DNA of 64,000 nucleotides from Piezodorus guildinii (Eukaryota; Arthropoda; Insecta; Hemiptera; Pentatomidae). The translations under genes were made by a program, and so were the position numbers. The notes beneath the pieces are model-generated. The model did no database searches. It was not told the DNA's origin and saw nothing but the letters and a program-made list of their open reading frames with translations. The stretch covers positions 81,788,169 through 81,852,168 of the forward strand of contig CM041292.1 of the NCBI GenBank assembly GCA_023052935.1, read 5' to 3'. This document shows, one piece after another, positions 23,820-34,145 of this stretch (positions within the stretch are counted from its first letter, which is position 1; the number at the start of each line of letters is the position of its first letter).

Positions 23820-24530
23820 TTATCCGTTATTATTATTTTAAGTTTTAGTATTGTTCATTATTACAAATACTGTTAAATAAATATAAATATTTAAAGGATT
23901 TGTAAGGATTGGATTTTGAGTTACACACTTCTTGTTTTATCCCATGACATTCGTTGATTTTATATTAAAAAGAGAAATGAATAGGAAGTATGGAATATAG
24001 AATGTTTTTTACTATTTCGAAGGAAATCCATTTGATTTTAACATTATAGACCTTATTAATTTATCCAGGAGCCCCAAAAAATATTTAGAACATCATCTTT
24101 AATTCTCCTTCGGAACTACAGTCCCGAATGTTCTTATTGTATAATTGCTTAAAGTTTATATATCCTAATAACATTAAATACTTGGAATAGCGAAAACGCA
24201 AAATTTTAATTCCTTGAGTGATACCAAACCTAACATTTATTTTCTCCTATTCTATAAATTAACTCAAAAATAATGATAAATTGGCCAATCCAATTGTCGT
24301 TATTGGAACGAGTATTTCGCCCCCTCCCACCTCTCTCCAAAAAAAAAATAATAAAATAAAATAATAATAATATATAAATACTGAGGTTGACCCTTGGTTT
24401 ATTCGAATATTTGGTAATTTGTTTTATCTGTTTATGCGAATATTTGGTAATCTGTTTCTGGCAACAATAACTATTAACAATCATTGATGAGCAACTATTT
24501 GAATAAATAATAAACTAAAAAACCTGTACC
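23820..24530. other. no gene recognised
   Basis: AT-rich. An 84-codon minus-strand frame (24230-24484) includes a low-complexity tract and no motif. Read as intron if the preceding microexon is real. Confidence 0.4.
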
Positions 24531-24534
24531 TCTA

Positions 24535-24705
24535 CAACCCATGAAGGGAGGTCTTGGGCTCAGTTTGATTCGTAGCGTTTCTAGGCCAACGGCCGAGCAA
24601 TGAGGTGTAGGACCTTATCAAGCTCAGCCGCTAGGATTTTTCTCCAATTTCGGGTGCCCAGTTTATAAAGGCTGGGTCTGTCTCAGTAGGATGTTTAGTG
24701 AAGCA
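24535..24705 (-). mobile_element. tRNA-derived SINE, body part
   Basis: Reverse complement aligns with the body of the 33.1 kb SINE: ccagcctttataaactggg, then cccgaaattggagaaaaatc, then the ttgctcggccgttggcc block. The tRNA-like head is absent. GC-rich against its surroundings. Confidence 0.65.
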
Positions 24706-24709
24706 TTAG

Positions 24710-26155
24710 CTTCACTTATCTTATACTCACAAACTGACACAGAAATGTCATTTTTTAAATGCTAGGTTTTTTAACTCTAGGGATCTTCAAATGTATATTT
24801 CAAAAGAAAAGAAGCGCCGATTCCAATATTTTCAGACTCGTAATTACTTCTCGTTATAATTTACTTTATGTATAAGTAATGGAAAGTAAATATATATTCA
24901 AACATTATTTATTTTATAACATAATTTTATATACACTATTATATTATATGTTATATTCTCTTAGGTTCTATTTCTATACAGTTTCTGTCACGATGTATAT
25001 GTTAAGTTTTCGTTCTCGTCAAGAATTTTAATATATTCTTTTCATTTTCCCTACGAAGAAGTATTCGTGGTATACTAATAGCGAAATTGGTTAATTTTAT
25101 ACAACTTGCTGTGATTATAACAGATGATTATAACAATTTCGAGGAAGTACTGAAGAATGAAGGTTGAACCAACGCCGTATTATCCTTGACGTAGTACACT
25201 AAGGAAAATAAAAATATGAGAATTAGTGGTTGCATGAACCTTCAAGAACTAGGATCCTTCTTATTCATCTTCTAATTATTAAGAGTTTATGCTTAAAGCT
25301 TTTGTAACAAAAAAAAAAAAATAAAAAATAAAAAAAATAGCAACATGCTTATTATTCGATTAGATTAATTTTACAGTATTGGATAAGCATAATTTATTTC
25401 GCTTCCTCATATCTAAATTATAGAACTCGTGTCATTTTCAATATCACGCTCTGGTAAAACATGGTTTTCTGCAACAGCAATAGGTTGTAAGGACTGATTT
25501 CGCTCATAAAGGATCCAGGTGATGATTTTAATCTATGTAATTTTCTAAGAATTTTAAAAACTGAATAGTCGAATATCCATGAAGTATAGGTAGTGGGCAT
25601 TTTTTTAAAAGTTTCTAAGCCATTTTACTGATAAAAAGAAGGTAAATCTATTGAAACTCTTAACAAATTATAGAAGTAATTACCAATTACTTTAATTAAT
25701 TACCTAGCCGGCATTTTTTGTAATATTCCATTCATATATTAAGAATTAGACTTATGTATTAATGTCACTTATTTTTTATATTTATTTGATATGGCATTTA
25801 TTCTTCTATGTTATTTATAATATACCGAAAACTTCCCATTTCCGCGAATCCTACACAGTTGCTTACAGAATAAATTTCAGCAGTGGCATATTTTAAAAGG
25901 ATGAAGAATTTTTCACGATTTCGTTAATTAACTAATTTATCGGAAACAGCATGAAAAATATTATAGCATTTAATTTCAACAGCCGGTAAAAGAACGAATT
26001 GCTAGAGGGTCCAAACGAGGAAATATTTCATACCGATGTGTAATGAGGGAATAAGGAAAAATGTCCTTAATATTTTAAACTTCTGCATTAATTATTGATA
26101 AGAACCCATTAACGCATAATAATGGGAGATCGTTGTATAGCTAAAACGAACATTA
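24710..26155. other. no gene recognised
   Basis: AT-rich, with A runs near 25309-25340. The short frame at 25418-25600 (minus) has no motif. Confidence 0.5.
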
Positions 26156-26159
26156 TAAT

Positions 26160-26211
<52 letters not shown>

Positions 26212-26222
26212 ACATTATAATG

Positions 26223-26266
<44 letters not shown>
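26160..26266. repeat. two TA microsatellites split by a palindromic spacer
   Basis: Two long TA runs (26162-26202 and 26223-26265). The palindrome ACATTATAATGT lies between them, and a near copy of it lies just before the first run. Confidence 0.9.
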
Positions 26267-26267
<1 letters not shown>

Positions 26268-26279
26268 TTAACCATTTTT

Positions 26280-26535
26280 TAACGGCACTTTATTCTACTA
26301 TGGCTAATCGGACGATGCTGCAGTGGGCGTCCTAAATTTTGCCTATCCAGGTCCTACTAGGATAGGGATTTTTAAGGAGTATCTGACATAGCACGTGCTT
26401 GGAAGCACCTTTTTATAACTAAGGCTTTTTTACTCTCATTAAATAATCCTACGATCACCTGCATATTTGAACCCCTGCCCTTTGGCATAGACGGCTGTTA
26501 TGCTAGTCACCCTGCTACAGGTGATCCCTGTCGGC
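26280..26535 (-). mobile_element. tRNA-derived SINE, second family (copy 1)
   Basis: On the minus strand 26517-26455 reads GTAGCAGGGTGACTAGC (A box) and GGGGTTCAAATATGCAG (B box). The body runs to the aacggcactttattct...ggctaatcggacgatgctgcag end at 26281-26325. Two other copies are at 28.15 and 32.46 kb. Confidence 0.75.
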
Positions 26536-26620
26536 TAGCTGTATTTACTCAAATCGAACACGAGAATCTAATAAATGGTATATTATCATTTACTTATTTT
26601 ACATTCGCTTACCTATTTTT

Positions 26621-26708
26621 GAAATATATTGTAAGGAGAAGTATTGGAATTTTGAAAATTTTCGAATACAAATTTTCACCGGAAATAAACGTTTTAGGGT
26701 ACCTTGTA
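26621..26708 (+). repeat. Element X end fragment
   Basis: gaaatatattgtaagg, then agtattgg, then tttcaccggaaataaacg and ttttagggtacc: the left end of X in plus orientation. It is cut at 26708, where an opposite-orientation X begins. Confidence 0.7.
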
Positions 26709-26713
26709 GAAAA

Positions 26714-27618
26714 GATGAAAAATCTGGTGCGGGCAACACACGACATTCACTTACCTCCATTTTTAAAATCAATGAAAGAATTTTCAAATACAGTTAGAGA
26801 TAAAAATACGTGAAACTATTAAGGAATTAATCAAATTGAATTTATATAGAAACATGTGTTTTATTAAAAAATCTATTATATTATTATCTAAAATAATCAG
26901 TTAGTTTTATGTTCATTTCGTCACTCTCTATTAACTTTTAAAAGCTTGTGTATGAGATGATATTTTTTTCTAAAATCTTTAGCTTTCCATCGGTATATCA
27001 TACATGTATATTACTGCTCTTATGTTCTAAAACGAAAAATTGCATTAAAAAAATATTTTTTTCTGTTTTCTCCTTTAGTTGGGTATCGAATTTATTCAAT
27101 TTATATATTTACCCGTTTTTCATCAGCGTTAACAAGATAATTTAGTTATTATTATTGAATCTACAAAATTAAAGGTACTTTAGGGGAAGACAATTTAAAA
27201 TATCGGCATTTAAGCCCTGTCAGACCATTTTATCCAAACAAAACCTACATGATATTAAAGCCCATTGAATTTTACATCGATATAGCGAGTTTAATCAAAA
27301 TCGTCGAAACCGTTTTCGAGAAAATCGAAAAAAGGTGCAAAATGCATGGTATTAAGTGCCTCTTCGGGTAAGCTCATTTTGTTGAAAAAAGTTTTGTCAC
27401 GTCTCGTGCGTATAGTTGTCTTAAATATGAAATTTCAGTTTCATAGGACTTACCGTTTCCGCCCGGGAGTTACCACACACAACTTATCACCTTTTGGCGG
27501 GACTTGGTTATTTGGACTCAGGGGACCCTAAAACGTGTATTTCCGTTGAAAACTGGAATTCGAAAATTTTCACGATCGCAATACTTCCCCTTACTATATA
27601 TAGTAAGTGAAAGTAAAA
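26714..27618 (-). mobile_element. Element X, copy 4 (full length)
   Basis: Runs from aatctggtgcgggcaacaca to actatatatagtaagtgaaag. It has both landmark ends, the inverted 12-base motif and the near-complete palindrome (TTACTATATATAGTAA). With the plus-strand X fragment just before it, this forms an inverted arrangement. Confidence 0.85.
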
Positions 27619-27629
27619 AACCAACAACA

Positions 27630-28125
27630 AAAAAACATAAACAAATCTTTTTTCTGTTTTCTCCTTTATCTGTTAACTAAATTTGTTAAACTTGTATATT
27701 TACCATTTTTTTATTAGTACTAACGAGATGACATGGTTAATTTTTTGAAAATACAACATAGTCAAAACACAAAGATTGCATAATAAATATATTTGCACTT
27801 TTGTTTATTATTCACCTTTAGTTGTTATTCAAATTCACTCAACTTGCATATTTAACTGTTATTTATTAATGCTAACAACAAAGTATGCTTTTTTTTTTTT
27901 TAAATCTACTAAATGAAATGTAATTTAGTAAGACTATTTTAATCAGAAAAAAACCTACATGGAGCTAAAGACCATTATATTTTACATCGATATAGCAAGT
28001 TTAATCAAAATCGTTAGAGCGGTCTTTCAGAAAATCGTATAAAGGTGGAAAATGCATAAATTGGCTCTTCTAGTTTGCCGATGCTGTTGAAAAAAACCTC
28101 TGTTACATCTCAGGCATTTATACGC
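27630..28125 (-). mobile_element. Element X, internal part
   Basis: Repeats the internal landmarks of copy 4 in the same orientation (cagaaaaaaacctacatgga, ttttacatcgatatagcaag, tttaatcaaaatcgttagag) without either end. A partial second copy next to copy 4. Confidence 0.7.
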
Positions 28126-28145
28126 GAGTTTGTTCATTGTTCATT

Positions 28146-28355
28146 TACTTAACGTCACTGTATGCTACAGTGGCCAACCGGATGATGCTACAGTGTGATT
28201 CCTAAATTATGTCTAACAAGGCTCAATTAGAATAGGGATCTTTAACAAGTACCTGACAACGGGACCATTATTTTACGTCCTCTCCGAAGAACGCCACATT
28301 GAACGCACGAACTAGAGGTTCTTATAGTTATGGGTCACAACAGGTGACCTCTAAG
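28146..28355 (-). mobile_element. tRNA-derived SINE, second family (copy 2, head lost)
   Basis: Shares the cgtcactgtatgctacagtg, ggccaaccggatgatgctac and gggatctttaacaagtacct blocks with the copies at 26.28 and 32.46 kb. The tRNA-like head is mostly gone, replaced by a diverged stretch ending caacaggtgacc. Confidence 0.6.
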
Positions 28356-28359
28356 AAGA

Positions 28360-28655
28360 TATCCGTATCCGTTGCAGTATTTCTTATTATTGTCCTATCC
28401 ATATTTGGTAAACGTTTTTGTTTTGTGCTGTGAAAAAAATAGTTTCACTTTTTTATGACCGTTAATTACCTTTATTTTATAATATTCATCAATCACAGAA
28501 AACATTATAATTACTTTTAATATTATAAATAAAATTTAATAACTGATGTTTATACTTGCGACAAAATATTTCCGTTTTTTTTCTTAGATGTGTTCCGATT
28601 TAAAGTATCTTGAGTCAGGCATTAACCTACCTATATTCATAGCTGAAGGTAACTT
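28360..28655. other. AT-rich spacer
   Basis: No feature recognised. Confidence 0.4.
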
Positions 28656-28661
28656 GTCAAT

Positions 28662-29093
28662 TTACTTGAAAACAGAAATATATGCCTGATCATGAAAATA
28701 ATAAACAAAGGTTTCCAGAGAATCCAATATGTTTTCATAGTTTATAAAAAGAAGACATACTGACAGATTCAAATCATTCGCTTTCTTAATAAGTTCTTTA
28801 ATCACAAAAATATTATCTACTGTAGAATAGTTCTTCCTAAAGCCTGCTTGATGTTTTTCAAGTTCTATATCTAATTTGTCTTCTATTCTTTTCAGTATAA
28901 TTTTAGAGAATATTTTGCACAGAACTGAGAAGAAACTTAATGGGCGATAATGATTTAGATCTCTCTTATTTCCTTTCTTTGGGAGTTTTGTGGTTTCCCA
29001 TTTTTTAGGAAAGCATGTATTTTTGAGGCATGTATTATACAAGTGAGTGAAGGACTGCACTGGTTTCAGTTCTCCAGCTTTTATAAGTGCCAT
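28662..29093 (-). pseudogene. LINE reverse transcriptase N-terminal fragment
   Basis: A 143-codon minus-strand frame. Motifs: CFPKKWETTKLPKKG (RT domain 0/1, usually W-K-x-A-x-x-x-P-x-x-K-K-G), LNHYRPLSFFSVLCKIFSKI, then EKHQAGFRKNYSTVDNIF. The catalytic segment is degraded (LFINYENILDS for an expected F-x-D-Y-x-K-A-F-D), and the frame runs into unrelated sequence before YADD. Resembles the RT at 21.5 kb in the AGFRK-YSTVDNIF segment, but belongs to a different LINE group. Confidence 0.75.
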
Positions 29094-29199
29094 TGTCAGA
29101 CCATTCCTTCCTTGTAGCTACACGTTACTTCTTCAATCAATTGCATGATAAAGAAAATATAAATTATTAATGTTACTTCATGGTTAACTATGTTAGATT

Positions 29200-30003
29200 A
29201 TTTATTTATTTTATTGATACAGGCAATCCACAACATAGGTGATGTTTGCCGACGTAAAATATTGCTATTTCAAATATATTACCAATAACAGTTCATAGTT
29301 ATATAGATTGAGAAGGTAGGTATGGAAGGTAGGTAGGAATATGGAGGAGGTTAATTAATGGAGTGATAAACATAATTTAATTGCAATAAAAATACAACTG
29401 GAAGAAAAAATCAAAATATTAAGCATAAATTATTCATGATAAAATAAAAATCAGTATACTTCGGGGCATTAGATGGATTCATATAATTTATTTCTTTTTA
29501 AATGATCAAATAAATGTGGGATGTGTGTACTGTTGTCATTTAATAGAGTATTTAAATGATATGGAAGGTCGACACCTATCAGTTGCCTGCAGTCTGTCAG
29601 TAAGTGTTTTATAGTGATGGGTACGTTACACTGTTCACAGTAAAGTCTTGGTGTTCTAGTCAGTAAATGTTGGTGCGTTAGTCGTGAGTGTCCTATTCTG
29701 AGTCTAGTTAATATTACTTCCTCTCTTCTATTGTTTTGTACAGATGATTTCCACGGAAATACTGTTTCTTTTATTTCCCTGAGTTTGTTATCCCTTTCTT
29801 TGGTCCAATTAAACTGCCATTTGTCCATGATTAATAATTTTATAAGCCTATAGAGATCATTATGTGGAGTGTCCAAGCAATCGGACGGAGGAACCAACGA
29901 CGCCGCCTTCGCCGCCTCATCTGCTTGACAATTGCCATATATTCCTGCGTTGCTTGGGATCCAAACAAATAGAATTGATCTATTTGACCAATTTAACATG
30001 TAA
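29200..30003 (-). mobile_element. LINE 3' part with RNase H-like domain
   Basis: Insertion inferred from the RNase H-like frame (29999-29469) and an AT-rich 3' UTR ending in attta/tttatt repeats near 29200-29215. The 5' part is missing. Confidence 0.7.
29469..29999 (-). CDS. LINE RNase H C-terminus, open frame
   Basis: 176 codons, open. Begins in the last part of the RNase H domain: FVWIPSNAGIYGNCQADEAAK, matching W-x-P-S-H-x-G-I-x-G-N-x-x-A-D-x-x-A-K, with the conserved His replaced by Asn. The catalytic Asp of QADEAAK is kept. Then come REEVILTRLRIGHSRLTHQHLL and a C-x-x-C...H...C knuckle (YCEQCNV, KHLLTDC), the standard I/LOA/Jockey-group tail. RNase H removes the RNA strand after copying. 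The ATG at 29999 is only the first internal Met of a truncated protein. The intact frame points to a fairly recent insertion. Confidence 0.8.
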   Translation of the reverse strand: MLNWSNRSILFVWIPSNAGIYGNCQADEAAKAASLVPPSDCLDTPHNDLYRLIKLLIMDKWQFNWTKERDNKLREIKETVFPWKSSVQNNRREEVILTRLRIGHSRLTHQHLLTRTPRLYCEQCNVPITIKHLLTDCRQLIGVDLPYHLNTLLNDNSTHIPHLFDHLKRNKLYESI

Positions 30004-30009
30004 ACGAAT

Positions 30010-30585
30010 TAGATTATTTTCCTCTCATTTTATTCACTGAATTGTACAATGATATGTGTTATGAATGACATATTTCTATCTGTTGGTGATAGCTAATGAT
30101 CTATATGCTTCTCATTATTCCCACGGCATTCTGATGGCAAATAACAGATTGCTCTAGGCGGGACAGATGAAAGGCCCATTAAAATTCCGGCCTGGAAACT
30201 AGTGAAGCGGTTGATATCGCTATCTACTGGATTGATTCCCACCGAAGGAGCCTCTTCTCTGAAAAGGGCAGTCTTAGATCACAAGGAAAAAGTTCTATCG
30301 CTTAGCATAATAGGTGTATTTGTCATTGTAGCATCATAAAAAAACAAATTTAGATATTAGTAACAATTGAATTGAGAGTCGGGGATCAAAGAGGTCCTAG
30401 TGCGGTTTAATTTACTGGAAAGTGCGAAATATAGTAATCATTTGTTAATTCGATGTCGGTTCTGGAAGGAGAACACATGCAAAAAGCCAGAAATAATAAT
30501 AAGATTGTGATAAAATTGCGATGACAATACAGGCTGTAGATAAAAATATCATTTTTTCCCTCTTTTTTTTTCACTTATCTTTTTT
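30010..30585. other. spacer with a possible tRNA-like segment
   Basis: 30199-30255 contains actagtgaagcggttgatatc and ggattgattcccacc, which could be degraded A and B boxes of another tRNA-derived SINE. Spacing is plausible, but no second copy was seen. The rest is AT-rich without features. Confidence 0.3.
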
Positions 30586-30870
30586 ATGTAAATCGGCAAA
30601 CCAGTTGAGCCACTTTATAACAAGAAATATTTTGATTAAAGTAGCTATATCCATGTAAAAATCAATGGGCTTTAATAAGATGTCGGTTTCATTCTAATTG
30701 AAATAATTTGACAGGCGTTATATTCCTCTAAGGTAACTTTAATGTTCTTAATTCGGACAAATTAACCATTTCTTGTTGCTTGTATTAATAAAAAATGGGT
30801 AAATACACCATGTAAAAGAAGTTAAAAGAAACTTATTTTTTTTGAACATACGGACGTTAATGCAGATATA

Positions 30871-31793
30871 TTGTGTTGTTTCACATGAAATGAACGTTTT
30901 TATAGTTTCTGAAATACATAAAGGATTTTGCAGGTCTCTGTTGTTTTCTTCCGTATCTCTACATATTTAAAGTAAACAGTTACTAATCCTCTACCTTTGT
31001 ATTATAAGCCTTAGCTTCCCAATCAATTACCTACTTTTTAGTATACCTCCAAATATGAACATGAAAGCATGAGATTTTCGAGTAATATTTTTGTACGAGT
31101 TTAAACTCGGCTATTCAGCAGCTGAGGCCACTAGAAATAATTGCAAGGCGTTTGGGGAAGGGAGTGTTAATGAACGGACCATTCGCCGTTGGTTTGCCAA
31201 GTTTTCAGCTGGGGATACCGACTTGGAAAACTTGCCTGAGGAAGACCTCCGTCCGTAATAGACAACGATGTCCTCCAGCATACAGTAGAAGGAAACCCCT
31301 ACAAAACAGTTAAAGGACTCTCAGCACAACTAAATGCAAGTGCATCTACCGTTTCCAGACATTTAAAGTGTATTGGGAAAGTAAAAAAGCTCGATACATG
31401 GGTGCCTCATGATCTCACTGAGCGGCAGCAAGATTCCATGTTTCAAAACATACCGTGCAAAAATTGAAAGAACTGGGCTACGAAGTTCTTCCGCTCCCGC
31501 CATATTCTCCCGACTTTTCTCCAACAGATTACCACCTGTTCAGGAATTTAAACCACTTCGTCAAAGGAAAACTTTTTGAAAATGATAATCAAGTAAAAAG
31601 TACGTTTTCAGATTTTGTTTCACTTCAAAGCTCAGAGTTTTTCAGTTCGGGGATAAAAAAGTTGGTGTAACGTTGGGAAAAATGTGTTGAAAAAGAAGTT
31701 AAATACTTCGAATAAAATTATCTTGTTTTCATATCGTATTTTTAATAAAAATCCTTTACCTTGAAAACGGACATTTCATGTGACACAACCCAA
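30871..31793 (+). mobile_element. mariner transposon, internally deleted, nested in X
   Basis: Bounded by TA on both sides (30869-30870 and 31794-31795). Inverted ends read TTGTGTTGTTTCACATGAAA on the left and, as reverse complement of the right, TTGGGTTGTGTCACATGAAA. At about 920 bp it is shorter than a full mariner (about 1.3 kb), because the centre of the transposase gene is missing. Nonautonomous. Confidence 0.9.
31058..31670 (+). pseudogene. mariner transposase, catalytic core deleted
   Basis: Read from 31058: an N-terminal helix-turn-helix region (FLYEFKLGYSAAEATRN, then GEGSVNERTIRRWFAKFSAG) and a second DNA-binding region (LSAQLNASASTVSRHLK, PHDLTERQQDSM). The sequence then jumps to the C-terminus (VQKLKELGYEVLPLPPYSPD, 31455-31520, then FSPTDYHLFRNLNHFVKGKL). 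The segment with the first two catalytic Asp residues is gone; only the third Asp, in YSPD, remains. There are also an early stop after MNMKA and others. It might still encode nothing useful; DNA-binding ends could be acted on by an intact transposase elsewhere. Confidence 0.9.
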
Positions 31794-32059
31794 TATAATA
31801 CAATATTGGAGGGATAAAGATTTTAGAAAAAATAATATCTAATACAAAATGTTGTAAAAATGATGGAAGTGTTGAAAAGAGGATAAAACTTAGTGATTTT
31901 GAGGATAATAATATAATAGATTATTTAATGAAACACATGTTTCTATCTAAAATCAATATAATTCCTTAACTTTTTTCATCTCTACGTTTATTTAAAAGTT
32001 CTTTTTTAGTTGTAATACTAAGAAGAGTGAGTCTTGTGTTGCCCGCACCAGATTTTTTT

Positions 32060-32325
32060 TATAAGCCTTGAAAAATAGTACACTCTGCCAAACTAATTTT
32101 TTTTTTAACGAATAAATAAAGATAAAATACATAACTACGTAAACAACTAAGATTAATGAAAATTCGGAGGAAGTCATAATAAAATAAATTACATTGAACA
32201 TTCCCTCGCTAACTCCGAGGGCCGTAGTTGCTATAGAACTGGAAATGGCAAAGAGAGACACAGCGTTTAGTGTTACCAACTCCATAAAGCATAGAATAGT
32301 CCCCGGATTGTAATTTACCTAATAA
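32060..32325 (-). CDS. candidate exon encoding two membrane segments, unidentified
   Basis: A minus-strand frame open from about 32325 (VNYNPGTILCF) through a Met at 32285 to the edge of element X at 32054; beyond that the frame continues only into X. It reads MELVTLNAVSLFAISSSIAT, then GVSEGMFNVIYFIM, then FSLILVVYVVMYFIFIYSLKK. These are two hydrophobic stretches with a basic stop-transfer end. Upstream codons are less AT-biased than the flanks. No acceptor or donor was confirmed and I do not recognise the family. T-rich minus-strand DNA easily encodes hydrophobic residues, so this may be chance. Confidence 0.2.
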
Positions 32326-32455
32326 GGTTGTGTAATGAACTTCATCGTTTATGAAGTTGCCATGAAACAATTACAGGATTAAAGAACTAGGCAAAGAAGA
32401 AAGAAGGCAATTGAGTTTTCTTATTGAATTAATTGCTTTATTTTAAAATTAATTT

Positions 32456-32727
32456 ATTTAACGTCACTTTATGCTGCGGTAGCCAATCGGACGACGTTAC
32501 TATGGGAATCGTAAATTTTGCCAGGTTTAATTATTACAGGGATCTTTAACGAGTACATACATAGCACATGCTCGGACCACCTTTTTACTTCCCCGCCGAA
32601 GGACGCCATAACTGAGGATTTTCACTCCCATTCAAAAATTCTAGGAGGACCACCTGCCAGGTTTGAACTTGCGACTTAGTGCATAGAAGGCTGATATGCT
32701 AGCTGCTACACCACAGGCATCCCTATA
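32456..32727 (-). mobile_element. tRNA-derived SINE, second family (copy 3)
   Basis: Full-length copy. On the minus strand it starts GGTGTAGCAGCTAGC (A-box region) with GCAAGTTCAAACCTGGCAG (B box). The body includes ggtggtccgagcatgtgcta and ends at cgtcactttatgctgcggta (32461). Two relatives are at 26.28 and 28.15 kb. Confidence 0.75.
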
Positions 32728-32729
32728 TA

Positions 32730-33070
32730 AGTTATTTTATTACAAAAAAGGGAATTTTGTCAACACTTTAATGAAGAATGATAGTTTTATTTCCAAAGGA
32801 TTCATGTTAATCACTTATTACTCCGTAAGTATTAGTAACTTTAATATTTTCGTATATTAATATCATCGTGCAGCAGTATATCTTTCCTTTATCTAAGTCT
32901 TATTCTCATAGTTTAATATTAACCTCGAATACAATGTCCTATTAAATATCCCCATAAATTAACACTATTGAATTTGTCCAGAATTAAAAATAAATTTAGT
33001 CCAAATGATTTATCTGTTTGCCTAAATGCATACAAAGCATAATATTGTTGTTCTAATTTTATGTAGTAAA
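32730..33070. other. AT-rich spacer
   Basis: No feature recognised. Confidence 0.4.
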
Positions 33071-33075
33071 TTTAC

Positions 33076-33278
33076 GAACAGTAGCTGAATTGGCTAGGGA
33101 GCGGCGTGGGCATATCTCCGGGTCCCAGGTTCGAAACCTCTCTAAGGCAGCTTATTTATTCTGTTGTTTCAGCCTTGGAGCGATACTGGGGTGTGGAGAC
33201 CCTTCGGGGGCTCACCCAGCCTCTGTAAAGTGGATACCTAAAATTAGGGGAAAAACCTGGCATTCGTGCGTGATTTAG
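33076..33278 (+). mobile_element. tRNA-derived SINE, left part (split by LINE)
   Basis: A box TAGCTGAATTGG (33082-33093) and a perfect B box GGTTCGAAACC (33128-33138). The GC-rich body follows (gtgtggagacccttcggggg, cacccagcctctgtaaagtg). The 62-codon frame here is a by-product. The element resumes at 33929. Confidence 0.8.
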
Positions 33279-33913
33279 TCAGGAAAGTACGACATCTCCT
33301 TTAGTGTCGGCCCGCAGAGGTAAGTCTGGAGTCCAGACTCTGGACCCACAGAAGCCGTGCCCAGTTTGTGAAGGAGACGCATTGGAAGATTGTTTCCATT
33401 TTTTTGCTTGATGTCCTGCATACCATGACAATAGAATGCGATTTATGCCCGAATTAAATAATGTGAGTATTGAAGACTTTTATGAAATTCTTGCGAAACC
33501 CCACATAATAGACATGAAATTATTATTTATTTTTGTCACAGAAAATCTTAAAATAAGATTTCAACATCTTTCTTCTGAGAATGTTAATCACTCTTAACTG
33601 TTTCGGGATTTGTTTGTAATTTGTAGGGATTTAGTATTTACTTTAGTACTATTATATTTTTACATTATTTATTGATATTCTTATATTTAATTTGTTATTG
33701 TATATGTTGGGGGAAATTAATCATAAAGATAGCAGCACCTTTATGCTTATTGCTGTATATGTGTTTTGTTGTTTTTGTTTTAAATACTTATTGGAATTGT
33801 GATTAATAATGTATATTTGCTGGTGATAAATTTATTAATTGTGCTGTGCCAGCCAGCTCTATTTGTATGGGGTTTGCCCTAAAAACAAATAAATAAAGTT
33901 ATTATTCTTATTA
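33279..33913 (+). mobile_element. LINE 3' fragment inserted into the SINE
   Basis: Flanked by a 15-base target duplication, TCGTGCGTGATTTAG, at 33264-33278 and 33914-33928. The inserted sequence encodes a LINE C-terminus: CPVCEGDALEDCFHFFA, a stop, then CPAYHDNRMRFMPELNN, i.e. a C-x-x-C...H...C knuckle, ending ENVNHS and a stop near 33597. A 3' UTR and TTATTA-type tail complete it. Clean duplication and simple tail show target-primed insertion of a 5'-truncated copy. Confidence 0.85.
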
Positions 33914-33928
33914 TCGTGCGTGATTTAG

Positions 33929-34145
33929 GCCTAATCATCTCCTTGCACTGTCGTTGGCCGTGAAACAGTACGAGTCCCTATCCGAGACCTTTCATAGGAA
34001 GTACATATACCGGATTTCTTAGGTAAAAAGTGGCTCGTTGTCAAGTTTATTAATTCTTATCATTACCATTGCTAATGTCTCGGCAAGTGTATTTTCTATG
34101 GCTGGATTGCGTGTACTGTCTTATGAGGCTCAATGTTGAAGTACA
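33929..34145 (+). mobile_element. tRNA-derived SINE, right part
   Basis: Continuation of the 33.08 kb SINE after the LINE (gcctaatcatctccttgcac, gtcgttggccgtgaaac). The block near ttggccg also appears in the 24.6 kb copy. Ends around the tacatacatac run at 34142. Confidence 0.7.

Larger units (their letters stand above)
30588..32054 (+). mobile_element. Element X, copy 5, split by a mariner
   Basis: X internal sequence runs 30588-30870 (aaccagttgagccactttat, atatccatgtaaaaatcaat) and resumes at 31796-32054, ending gtgttgcccgcaccagattt. At the break, the X sequence atagatgta-taatacatcattgga seen in copy 6 (42.3 kb) continues cleanly across the mariner. Confidence 0.8.

Noticed and set aside
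33082..33140. Functional tRNA gene
   Set aside because: Perfect B box, but no closed cloverleaf, and the body matches other SINE copies.
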